DNA of 11,743 nt from Methanothrix sp. Its GTDB lineage: Archaea; Halobacteriota; Methanosarcinia; Methanotrichales; Methanotrichaceae. Shown here in pieces: positions 1 to 6,344 of the stretch. The position numbers and the translations under genes were made by a program. Location of the stretch: positions 1 through 11,743 of the forward strand of contig PMNG01000154.1 in NCBI GenBank assembly GCA_003162615.1. The letters run 5' to 3'. How positions within the stretch are numbered: position 1 is the first letter of the stretch; each line of letters starts with the position of its first letter. The notes under the pieces are model-generated. The model searched no databases. It saw only the letters and a program-made list of their open reading frames with translations, and was not told where the DNA came from.

Positions 1-327
1 ATGAACTTCTATGCCGACCAGGTTGGAAGACACACACTCTATTTCGTGGTGAACAATCAGCCCAGCAATGTGGTCGTCGTGGACGTGTTTGCTCAGGCAC
101 AACCAGGAACCGGGACGGCAGGCGTCGTTCCGATCGCGGGACAGAACCAGCCAATAGTTTTGGGCAACAATGGCCAGACCTATTACACATCGAACGGCTT
201 AACCACAACCACATCCAACGGCCTAACCACCACTACATCCAACGGTCTAACAACCACTTCATCCGATGGCCAGACCACAACGACCTCCGATGGAACAGGA
301 ACTACTGTTACATCCAATAGCGGCTGA
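1..327 (+). CDS. Surface/secreted protein, C-terminal part with Thr-rich repeat tail
   Basis: The reading frame is open from the first base of the window to TGA at 325-327. The ATG at position 1 may be internal, so the 5' end is probably missing. The visible 108 residues begin with a beta-rich segment (GRHTLYFVVNNQPSNVVVVDV, about residues 9-29) of the kind that closes extracytoplasmic domains in methanogen surface proteins. A Gly/Pro/Gln linker follows, then a low-complexity tail from about residue 64 made of the unit SNGLTTTT and variants. Such Thr/Ser-rich tails are usual as glycosylated stalks next to a membrane anchor. No anchor is encoded in this frame, but two membrane helices follow directly in another frame (321-527). 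A cell-surface location is likely; the function is unknown. Confidence 0.6.
   Translation: MNFYADQVGRHTLYFVVNNQPSNVVVVDVFAQAQPGTGTAGVVPIAGQNQPIVLGNNGQTYYTSNGLTTTTSNGLTTTTSNGLTTTSSDGQTTTTSDGTGTTVTSNSG
193..315 (+). repeat. In-frame 24-bp tandem repeats coding a Thr-rich stalk
   Basis: Four consecutive 24-bp units (193-216, 217-240, 241-264, 265-288) and one 27-bp variant (289-315) each encode a T/S-rich octapeptide or nonapeptide such as NGLTTTTS or DGQTTTTS. The copies differ mostly at synonymous third positions, so the peptide is conserved better than the DNA. This suggests an old array under protein-level selection rather than a fresh slippage expansion. Confidence 0.85.
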
Positions 328-527
328 ATTCAGAGACGGAAGTAACAAAAACGGCAAAATTACTCAACTGGACTACAGTGCTCTTAATACTCGCCCTTGT
401 AGTAGCAATAGCAGGAGTGAGTTTCTTGGGCATGTCAACTCAATGGCTGGTTATAATCCTCATTGTTTTGGCGTTAGTATCGATCGTCATAATGGGGCAA
501 CATCGACACTTACCCTTTGGGCTATAG
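321..527 (+). pseudogene. Out-of-frame two-helix membrane anchor of the preceding surface protein
   Basis: A frame shifted relative to the surface-protein gene opens after a TAG at 318-320 and runs to TAG at 525-527. It encodes a short polar stretch (LNSETEVTKTAKLLNW) and then two strongly hydrophobic segments, TVLLILALVVVAIAG and WLVIILIVLALVSIVIM, separated by VSFLGMSTQ, with a short basic end. No good start codon with a ribosome binding site is seen before the first helix. Adding one base near 324 would join the Thr-rich tail to this anchor without a stop. I read it as the frameshifted C-terminal anchor of the upstream protein. A separate small membrane protein starting at GTG 378 or ATG 426 is the alternative. 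The helices are clear; the cause of the frame break is inference. Confidence 0.55.
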
Positions 528-684
528 ATTAATCAACGATCTCCTTAGTTCCACGTATCCTTTGGCGATCTTAGTCATGCCTGAGCCACAGATATGAAGA
601 GAATGCGAAAGAACTAGAGAAGGCGTGTTGTTGAATGGATAAGAGAAAAAGATGGATCATTCCATGCCTACACAAAAGGCTCAG

Positions 685-704
685 CCGGAGGCTAGACCCT
701 CCGG
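685..704. other. GC-rich hairpin in the gap before the helical protein gene
   Basis: CCGGAGG (685-691) and CCTCCGG (698-704) form a perfect 7-bp stem with a 6-base loop. It lies about 100 bases before the gene at 807, in a 279-base stretch (528-806) where I see no gene. No T-tract follows it, so it is not a standard archaeal terminator. It may be a structured leader element or an operator. Confidence 0.35.
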
Positions 705-806
705 TATCTCAGACTCCAGGATAGATCCTCCTCAATATCTATCTTCGGCTCGATCCACTTTTGACCCGGCATACATGATAACAGGTGTTAATAGAGGGTG
801 AACTTA

Positions 807-1301
807 ATGGCTACTGAATTAGATGTAAACAATTTAATTGACAATGTAGATAAAGTAACGAAGCGGAGGGAAATGGATTTATCAACCGATGCAGATTTGA
901 GTATTGGCATAATGAACCTCATCAACTTAGAAGAGCACCTGTTCTTTACGGCTGAGGAGACCGGTAAAGATGAATATCTTGATCTTTTGCAAGAAGTTAG
1001 GGAAATGAGAATAGAACTCCTCAAGAAAATCATAAAGGAATCCGAAGGTGAGGTTTGGTGCATCAGCAAACACTTGCTTACGGCCTCCATGAGGTTTATG
1101 GAAACTGGAACAAAGCTGCTTGGAGAAGGTAATAAAGAAGAGGCAAAATCTCTGTTTGAAAAGTCATACCGACTTTATCTATTATTCTGGGAGATAAACT
1201 CACGAACTATATATCCAAGTGAAGCAATGGATGTTTCTGAAAAAGAAACCCAGGATAATGAGAAAATAGTATTCGTCCCGGTATGTAAGGAATCGCTGTG
1301 A
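807..1301 (+). CDS. Conserved hypothetical all-helical protein
   Basis: This gene encodes 164 residues ending at TGA 1299-1301. I choose ATG 807 over the in-frame GTG at 798 because GAGGGTGA (794-801) sits at ribosome-binding distance from 807 and overlaps the GTG. The protein looks wholly alpha-helical and soluble: no signal peptide, no membrane segment, many Glu/Lys/Leu heptad-like stretches, and one Cys in VWCISKHLL. The motif-like segment DLSTDADLSIGIMNLINLEEHL and the following EEHLFF...EVREMR...LLKKIIKESEGEVWCISKHLL pattern has the look of a conserved archaeal family of unknown function, but I cannot name it. The last 30 residues are polar and probably disordered. It is convergent with the kinase gene at 1748-3988, with a 446-base gap, and shows no clear operon partner. 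Confidence 0.75.
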   Translation: MATELDVNNLIDNVDKVTKRREMDLSTDADLSIGIMNLINLEEHLFFTAEETGKDEYLDLLQEVREMRIELLKKIIKESEGEVWCISKHLLTASMRFMETGTKLLGEGNKEEAKSLFEKSYRLYLLFWEINSRTIYPSEAMDVSEKETQDNEKIVFVPVCKESL

Positions 1302-1747
1302 TTTGCTTCATTGATCAACTTGCTTAAGAAATCCTGGATCGCAGTATTGGAAATATAGAAATGCTTGCCGAGCTTGGTGCTTAGGAGCAAGAAAGAATGC
1401 AATCGGGACAACAGTAAGATGATGATTCAATAAAAATGATACTAGAGCAAGACTCCAGAGGCATTACCTTAATTTGCAACATTAATGTTCTGGAGCACTA
1501 GTTATAATTTAGCAGTGTAGAGATGAAAAACGGATATCCACACTAAGCCTATAATATAGGGTGCATAGTGAGAGGGCGAATAGAGGATCATCCCTCCTAC
1601 TATTTTTGCTATCTGGCTATCAGTATCTCGCCGAAATCAATTTTGAATAATCATCTCATTCTCTTCTCCAGAACGGGAACCAGCTTTTCTTTTTGGCCTC
1701 TTCCTGACTAGGTGAGTATATCCTGGCCTGAGACCCATGCCCTCTTC
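1302..1747. other. Gap between convergent genes with small palindromes
   Basis: No convincing gene is seen. AACATTAATGTT (1478-1489) is a perfect 12-bp palindrome, flanked by CTCCAG (1453-1458) and CTGGAG (1490-1495). CCTATA-A-TATAGG (1548-1560) is a 13-bp palindrome nested inside CACTA (1541-1545) and TAGTG (1566-1570). A short T5 tract occurs near 1600. These could be regulator sites or transcript-end structures for the two convergent genes. A short - strand segment at 1301-1411 resembles an excisionase-type helix-turn-helix end; it is treated as a finding. Confidence 0.35.
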
Positions 1748-3988
1748 TTACTGGCCCTCCAGGCTACACCTCTTCAGGACCTCGGCCAGTTCTCCCATCT
1801 GCACCGGCTTTGCAATATAGTCGTCCATGCCAGCCTCAAGACACTTCTCACGGTCGCCCTCAAGAGCAAATGCAGTAATGGCAACAATCTTAGGCCCATT
1901 CTCGGGCCGAAGATTGCGTATCACCTGAGCAGTTGTGATCCCATCCATCTCCGGCATCTTGATATCCATCAGGACCAGATCATAATCCTGGCGTTCGAGG
2001 GCCTGGATGACTTCCCGACCGTCTGCCACGGCATCAGCTCTGTAACCCAATCTTTTCAGCATCTCCACAAGCACCCTCTGGTTCGAAAGGTTATCTTCAG
2101 CCACGAGTATGCGCATAGGCTTTAGCCCTGGGAAGCTTTCGGAAGTGACCCCTCGGTCGATTTTTCCAAAATCCAACTGCTTTCCTGGGATGGTCTCTGC
2201 CTGGATCGTGAAGCTGAAGGTCGTGCCCTGGCCTTGGATGCTCTCAATCCAGATCTTTCCTCCCATCAGTTCCACTAGGTGCTTGGTTATTGCAAGCCCT
2301 AGGCCAACCCCATCACGTTTGCGGCTTAAAGTGCGTTCAACCTGAGCGAAAGGCTCAAAGATTTCATTCATCCTGTTCTGGGGTATGCCAATGCCTGCGT
2401 CCTTGACATTAAAAAATATTTGGTGCTGATTGCCCTCGACGGCTTTTGATGAGACCGACACCGATACATCCCCTTTGTCGGTGAATTTGACTGCGTTTGT
2501 GAGCAGGTTGACCAGAATCTGCCTTAGCCTCCCATGATCTCCGATGATAGTGTCCGGTGTGCCGTAGTTGATAGTTTGGGACAAGGTCAGTCCCTTTTTG
2601 CTGGCTTGGACCGCCACCATATCCAGCGACTCCTCGATACAGTGCTTGAGGCTGAATGGCTGATGATCCAGCTCCATCTTCTCCTTTTCGGCCCTGGTAA
2701 ACTCCAGGATATCGTCGATGATGGCTAGGAGAGCTTCACCGCCATTCCTTATGTTCTCTATGTCCTCCTTCTGCTCCTGCGTGATGTTATCGTCCAGGAG
2801 GAGGCTGGAAAAGCCAATTACCGCATTAAGTGGCGTCCTCAACTCATGAGACATGTTAGCCAGGAACGCTGCTTTAGCCTCGACTGCGGCCTCTGCTGCT
2901 TCCTTGGACTTCAGAAGATCCTTTTCAGTCTGCTCATGCTCGGCGATCTCGACTTTAAGCTTCTCATTGATTACTTCGAGATTCTCTTTTGCCTCGGATA
3001 ACTCTGTGGTTCTCTCCTGAACCCTCTGCTCCAGCTCATCCCACGCAATCCTTAGTTCTTCTTCCAACCGCTTGCGCTCGGTTATATCGCGGATGATGCT
3101 CAAAAGGACGCGCCTACCCTCGATCATCGTTCCACGTGAGCTGACCTCTACCGGGAAGGTGCTACCATCTTCACGCTTGTGATTGGTTTCGAAAAGGATA
3201 CCCTCGGAATCAGCCAGTTGCATCTGTTTAGAAATTTTCTCTAAGGTTTCGGGCTCCCTCAGATCGAAAATGTTCATGGAGAGTAGCTCATCATGTGTGT
3301 ATCCATAGGCGTTTATTGCGGCCTCATTGGCCTCGATTATACAGCCATCTCTGCCCATGAGAAGAACGATGTCCTGGGCATATTTCGAGATAAGCTGATA
3401 ACGTTCCAATATGCTTTCTGCCTTCTTGTGCTCGGTTATGTCGATAACTGCGATCCGACACTGCCTACCGTTTAACGAGCTATCCTCGGCGGCTATACCG
3501 TCGATGCGGGCATAGATTGTAGGTTCTCCATCCCTGAGTAGATTCAATTCGCACATTTGCTTAATGCCGGTCTCAAATGCCGATTTGCAGAATTCATCAA
3601 AATAAGGACGGTCCTTGGGCGCAACGAACCGATGGAAAGGCCTGTTCATCAGGTTGCGCCTCTCTACACCCAGGAGCTTAGCTCCCATCAGGTTGCCCTC
3701 CTGGATCAGTCCATGCATATTGATGGAGAAAAGCCCGATGGGCGCAAAGTCGTAGATATCGGAGTACTTCGCAAGAGCATCTTCCGTCTCCATCCTGGTA
3801 CGCTTCAGCTCTTCGTTCTGCATCTCCAGCTCAATCTGGTGAACCTGAAGCTCATGAACCAGAGACAGAGCATCTTTGCCATCCGCTATCCTGGAACCGA
3901 CCAGGTCGCTTCTGCGGTCATTCAAACGCTCTTCTGCCTGGAGACGCAGGTCACCATTCTGATCCGATTCAGCTTTCTCTTTCTTCAT
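1748..3988 (-). CDS. Soluble hybrid histidine kinase (2 PAS, HisKA, HATPase, receiver)
   Basis: This 746-residue protein has no membrane segment, so it should sense a cytoplasmic signal. Order: polar coiled coil (about 10-75, with the HQIELEMQNEEL motif that often precedes PAS kinases); PAS 1 (about 76-187, ending DITEHKK); PAS 2 (about 195-305, ending DITERK); long coiled coil (303-375); HisKA with H381 in HELRTP; HATPase (about 483-597) with N498 in the N-box, D530 in DAGIGIP and the GVGLGLAI G2 box; receiver (about 626-740) with E631/D632, phosphoacceptor D675, T705 and K727. All catalytic residues are present. It is predicted to autophosphorylate H381 and pass phosphate to D675. ATG 3988 is fixed by an in-frame TGA eight codons upstream; AAGAGG lies just before it. 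The signal is unknown. The end from residue 371 to 739 is about 86% identical to the large kinase at 7472-11743. Confidence 0.93.
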   Translation of the reverse strand: MKKEKAESDQNGDLRLQAEERLNDRRSDLVGSRIADGKDALSLVHELQVHQIELEMQNEELKRTRMETEDALAKYSDIYDFAPIGLFSINMHGLIQEGNLMGAKLLGVERRNLMNRPFHRFVAPKDRPYFDEFCKSAFETGIKQMCELNLLRDGEPTIYARIDGIAAEDSSLNGRQCRIAVIDITEHKKAESILERYQLISKYAQDIVLLMGRDGCIIEANEAAINAYGYTHDELLSMNIFDLREPETLEKISKQMQLADSEGILFETNHKREDGSTFPVEVSSRGTMIEGRRVLLSIIRDITERKRLEEELRIAWDELEQRVQERTTELSEAKENLEVINEKLKVEIAEHEQTEKDLLKSKEAAEAAVEAKAAFLANMSHELRTPLNAVIGFSSLLLDDNITQEQKEDIENIRNGGEALLAIIDDILEFTRAEKEKMELDHQPFSLKHCIEESLDMVAVQASKKGLTLSQTINYGTPDTIIGDHGRLRQILVNLLTNAVKFTDKGDVSVSVSSKAVEGNQHQIFFNVKDAGIGIPQNRMNEIFEPFAQVERTLSRKRDGVGLGLAITKHLVELMGGKIWIESIQGQGTTFSFTIQAETIPGKQLDFGKIDRGVTSESFPGLKPMRILVAEDNLSNQRVLVEMLKRLGYRADAVADGREVIQALERQDYDLVLMDIKMPEMDGITTAQVIRNLRPENGPKIVAITAFALEGDREKCLEAGMDDYIAKPVQMGELAEVLKRCSLEGQ
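1772..2878 (-). repeat. Kinase/receiver module shared by both kinases, copy 1
   Basis: HisKA-HATPase-receiver of kinase 1 (residues 371-739). It matches 7502-8605 with about 50 differences in 369 residues, including one codon gained or lost (EQKEDIE versus DQRDIE). Over about 70 residues spanning the start of the receiver (615-685) only one residue differs. Confidence 0.9.
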
Positions 3989-4020
3989 AATCCTCTTGTG
4001 ATCCAGGACAGTTCATTTGC

Positions 4021-4031
4021 GATACATAATA
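4021..4031 (-). promoter_or_regulatory. Possible TATA box for kinase 1
   Basis: Read on the - strand this is TATTATGTATC, about 35-40 bases before ATG 3988. That spacing would give a short leader. The match to the archaeal TATA consensus is only fair, and I see no strong BRE in front of it. Confidence 0.3.
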
Positions 4032-4511
4032 TCTCTCATAGCGAAGGGGATCTGTTTCTTGCGGTAGATCATCATGCACCACCGAGATCCTGACTGAAAA
4101 ACTTACCTTCCGCCGTTTTCTCCGAAAATAGTCGTTTCTACCTATTTATTAGTATCCGTGTCTCCAGTCATCATGACTGTCCTATTTCAAAGATGGTCAA
4201 ATCTCTAAGCGACTTAGGTTCTTTCGAATAAATTTTTTGGCCGATTGCATTTTTTTCCATGGGCCTGGCATCCTTCGTCTCCACCGCTATAGGTCAATTA
4301 AGTAATTAAATTCTTTAGTTCTAAGGAGTAATATTGGGCAGATTTAAGACGAATAATGTAGGAGAATCCGGCATCGTCTAAACACGCCGGAGGTGGTCGC
4401 ATTCAGTTTATGAATAGTACTTATGTTATCAACAACCATCATAGATATTTGCTGTGTGATAGATACGTGGCGAAGATAATTTATATCGTCTTAGGATAAT
4501 TCGGAGTAGAG

Positions 4512-4598
4512 ATGAATCCAGAGCCGCCTCTAGCTAGAAGCGACGCTATGGTAATGCATTTGGTTGAAAACGCAAACAGTCTAAATTATTATTCATAA
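4512..4598 (+). CDS. Possible 28-residue peptide with promoter and ribosome binding site
   Basis: ATG 4512 to TAA 4598 encodes a 28-residue peptide starting MNPEPPLARSDAMV and ending ANSLNYYS. Two signals support it: GGAG (4503-4506) five bases before the ATG, and a TATA-like ATAATTTATAT (4477-4486) with GCGAAG just before it. The spacing implies a very short leader or a leaderless transcript, which would leave little room for the GGAG. The peptide has no recognisable motif, signal or membrane segment. It could be chance, or the promoter could serve a small RNA or the microprotein downstream. Confidence 0.25.
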   Translation: MNPEPPLARSDAMVMHLVENANSLNYYS

Positions 4599-4635
4599 CA
4601 ATTACGACTCTTTTAAATGGTATTTCTAGCGAAGC

Positions 4636-4652
4636 GCGAAATCCTTAAATAC
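4636..4652 (+). promoter_or_regulatory. BRE/TATA promoter of the microprotein gene
   Basis: GCGAAA (4636-4641) followed by TTAAATAC (4645-4652) matches the purine-rich BRE plus TATA layout of archaeal promoters. Transcription would start near 4675, about 10 bases before ATG 4685. A second AT-rich site, GTATATATT (4665-4673), is too close to the ATG to drive it. Confidence 0.5.
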
Positions 4653-4684
4653 TCGAATATCACCGTATATATTGGTGTTGTTTT

Positions 4685-4765
4685 ATGGAAAACATTATGG
4701 GTGGCGGACTAATTGGTCTTGTGGTTCTGATCATCTTGATCATCGTGCTGCTAAGGATAATATGA
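4685..4765 (+). CDS. 26-residue single-helix membrane microprotein
   Basis: ATG 4685 to TGA 4763-4765 encodes 26 residues: MENIMGGG, then a hydrophobic run LIGLVVLIILIIVLL, then a short end RII. The layout (short acidic start, triple Gly, one membrane helix of 15-18 residues, single Arg at the end) is that of a single-pass microprotein, with the Arg suggesting an inside C-terminus. A good BRE/TATA pair lies at the right distance. No strong ribosome binding site is seen, which fits a short-leader transcript. It does not belong to any operon I can see; a 23-codon frame overlaps its stop by ATGA (4762-4833) but shows nothing protein-like. The function is unknown; such peptides often modulate a larger membrane complex. 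Confidence 0.5.
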   Translation: MENIMGGGLIGLVVLIILIIVLLRII

Positions 4766-4952
4766 ATGCCAGTGCTGCCACCAAACCGGTAGCGCTAAAA
4801 ATGTTAATGTTTACAACAAGGAGACTTTCGTAAATATTGATTCTTTTAGTGGGTATTCGGGCTATGTTTTAACCTCCATAAGTTTTTATTCCTCTTAGGG
4901 ATCATAGTGTGCCTGCTTGTTGTACAGGTCATCAACATTGCAATTTCAGCGT

Positions 4953-5109
4953 CTACCACTTCGACTTTTTATCAGGGATTGAATCGCCCTGACCGACGTC
5001 CAGGAAATGGGCCGTCAAATTATTGCTTGCGCTTACCGTTGCCGAAGATAGCAATCAGAATAGATAGAAGAGCTACCTGCAGAAGCCGTTTCCGGCTGGA
5101 CCATTTCAT
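4953..5109 (-). pseudogene. Broken secreted ComEC-like metallo-beta-lactamase-fold protein, N-terminal part
   Basis: ATG 5109 with GGGAG about nine bases upstream starts MKWSSRKRLLQVALLSILIA, a clear signal peptide or membrane start (basic head, hydrophobic core), but this frame stops at TAA 5020-5022 after 29 residues. One base out of frame, from about 5030, the sequence reads ASNNLTAHFLDVGQGDSIPD before TAG at 4953-4955. LTxHFLDVGQGDS is the opening strand and loop signature of ComEC/Rec2-type metallo-hydrolase domains. The gene therefore has a frameshift between signal and domain and loses everything after the first strand, including the HxHxDH metal site. I find no convincing later part. 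It follows the broken regulator gene on the same strand, 87 bases downstream, so the two may once have formed an operon. Confidence 0.65.
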
Positions 5110-5196
5110 ATCTCTTTCTCCCTGCTGCAGATTTCTTCAGCTTATCTTGCGAAGAATGGGACCCCAATCCTTCTCTTCTTAGCCAGGAGACTATCA

Positions 5197-5532
5197 TCAC
5201 CTTCTATTCGCCAGCTCCATCTCCCAGTAGGCGTTATACCAAATCTTGAGGCCTTCTTCCTTTTGCCTCTTATCACAGGCAACCCAGCCCCATTTGATCA
5301 GAGTTCCCAAAGCCCTGACCAATCGCCGCTCTGTCTTCACCCAGCCCACTTATGAGGAGATCTCCAGTCCCATCGCCTGGGCTATCTCTTTTATGGATTT
5401 GGCCTCCTCTCTGCTATCAGGAAGGACTACCAGAACTTCCTCGTGGTTCAAGGCCCCCCCCCTTCGATCTGTCCGCTGCCAGATAATCAAAAGATACGCA
5501 TTTTCGACATTTGCAAAAACAGAAATCGTCAT
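5197..5532 (-). pseudogene. Winged-helix regulator gene with one internal stop
   Basis: From ATG 5532 the frame reads MTISVFANVENAYLLIIW, a polar linker, then KSIKEIAQAMGLEISS, hits TAA at 5350-5352, and continues in the same frame as VGWVKTERRLVRALGTL, IKWGWVACDKRQKEEGLKIW and YNAYWEMELANRR to TGA at 5197-5199. The part after the stop completes a winged-helix fold: helix, stop, recognition helix (TERRLVRALGTLIKWGW) and wing. A single base change from a Tyr codon (TAT or TAC) to TAA explains the break. About 111 residues in all, of which the truncated product would be 60. A run of nine G on this strand (C9 at 5454-5462) lies in frame within RRGGA. The role was probably DNA-binding regulation, inferred from fold only. 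Whether the truncated peptide is made is unknown. Confidence 0.75.
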
Positions 5533-5540
5533 ATAGTATA
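5531..5540 (+). promoter_or_regulatory. TATA-like element between divergent genes
   Basis: ATATAGTATA lies 48-57 bases before ATG 5588 of the secreted-protein gene and immediately upstream of, overlapping, the ATG of the divergent broken regulator. For the + strand gene it gives a start near 5563 and a leader of about 25 bases. For the - strand gene it is too close unless the transcript started elsewhere. Confidence 0.35.
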
Positions 5541-5587
5541 AGAAATATCCTGGTTTCAGGGTTATCCTACTGATGTGATAGATCGAT

Positions 5588-6343
5588 ATGAAACGCTCTG
5601 AGTTATTGCTCCACATAACTGTCATTGTCGTTCTAATAGCACAAGCCCAAGCGCGGCCAGCTATGCTTGTTAATTCTTACAGCGTTGACTCATTTGATGA
5701 TTCGGTAGGTGATCCGCTCGATCCGAGCATCCTTGGGGAGTCGATGTCTATGCCGCAGCCTCTATGGACGATCCAAGCTGCCAAAGATGCGGGGATAGTA
5801 AAAGATTCCGAGGCTCTATACGCCTACGATGACGGGCTTGGCGGATATGCAGGTTCGAGCAACAAGGATTCAATGAATACGGTTCCTGGCACTGCTGCGC
5901 CAGAGCCTATCGCGATGAACCCACTTGAGCAATCTCAGGAAAACGCGAACGTTACCGGTCCTTGGTCGTTGGACCTGAAGGATCAGATCCCAAGACATCT
6001 GGACCTGGCATTAGTTCAGAATAAGGAGGTCGTTTTGGGCAGTGGAGCCATTGATGGCCCCAACGGCACACAGAGAGTCACAGCGAGCGGTTCCGTTATA
6101 GGAGGCAGGCTCAGTCTGGCAGCGATGCCCATAGGCAGCCTAGACCTCTACAAGCTCGACCTCTCCCTCGATCCCAACACCACTGGAACTTATACTGCTT
6201 ACTCAGCTGGTGGAGCCACGTGGTCGGGCGAAGTTTCGGGCATTGCCCCATTAGGTATCTCCAATCCAGCTCCAAAGGTTCAAGAAACAAAGACAGAAAC
6301 AGCCAAGAAGGCGGATGCGTCTGGCTTCGGGCCTGTCGAGTGA
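5588..6343 (+). CDS. Secreted protein with a C-terminal beta-rich domain, function unknown
   Basis: This gene encodes 251 residues, stop TGA 6341-6343. Residues 1-22 form a signal peptide (MKRSELLLHITVIVVLIAQAQA). A polar, acidic region follows (about 25-118). Residues 121-220 look like a compact beta domain: NVTGPWSLDLKD at the start, then LDLALVQNKEVVLGSGAID, a GTQRVTASGSVIGG turn, LDLYKLDLSLDP and TYTAYSAGGATWSGEVSGIAP. This arrangement resembles a small lipocalin-like barrel repeated in secreted methanogen proteins; that comparison is from memory. A Lys/Thr-rich tail ends it. Possible N-glycosylation sites: N121, N159, N197. No membrane anchor is seen, so it may be released or bound at the S-layer. 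The ribosome binding site is weak. The stop is followed within two bases by a decayed molybdopterin oxidoreductase, so the present C-terminus may have been made by a rearrangement. Confidence 0.75.
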   Translation: MKRSELLLHITVIVVLIAQAQARPAMLVNSYSVDSFDDSVGDPLDPSILGESMSMPQPLWTIQAAKDAGIVKDSEALYAYDDGLGGYAGSSNKDSMNTVPGTAAPEPIAMNPLEQSQENANVTGPWSLDLKDQIPRHLDLALVQNKEVVLGSGAIDGPNGTQRVTASGSVIGGRLSLAAMPIGSLDLYKLDLSLDPNTTGTYTAYSAGGATWSGEVSGIAPLGISNPAPKVQETKTETAKKADASGFGPVE

Positions 6344-6344
6344 G

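Larger units (their letters stand above)
3989..4684. other. AT-rich gene-poor upstream region
   Basis: No long gene is present. The region holds a near-perfect operator-like palindrome, CAGTCAT-C-ATGACTG (4165-4179), upstream of kinase 1; T-tracts near 4228-4234 and 4245-4253 that could end + strand transcripts; and a weak 6-bp hairpin TCCGGC/GCCGGA (4367-4391). Near its right end are a possible 28-residue open frame with promoter-like sequence (4512-4598) and the promoter of the microprotein at 4685. Confidence 0.4.

Noticed and set aside
266..532. 88-codon + strand frame starting inside the Thr-rich repeat
   Set aside because: It overlaps two better frames and its translation has no protein-like pattern.
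3557..4093. 178-codon + strand frame opposite kinase 1
   Set aside because: It is antisense to the conserved N-terminal and PAS 1 coding region and shows no independent signal.
4762..4833. 23-codon frame overlapping the microprotein stop by ATGA
   Set aside because: The overlap would suit translational coupling, but the peptide has no pattern and is too short to judge.
4761..4895. Startless + strand frame reading YECQCCHQTGSAKNVNVYN onward
   Set aside because: It looks somewhat protein-like, with a CxCC group, but has no start codon, no homolog that I recognise, and begins after a stop inside the microprotein gene.
5350..5352. TAA in the winged-helix gene as a recoded sense codon
   Set aside because: Pyrrolysine in methanogens uses TAG, not TAA; a recent nonsense mutation is simpler.
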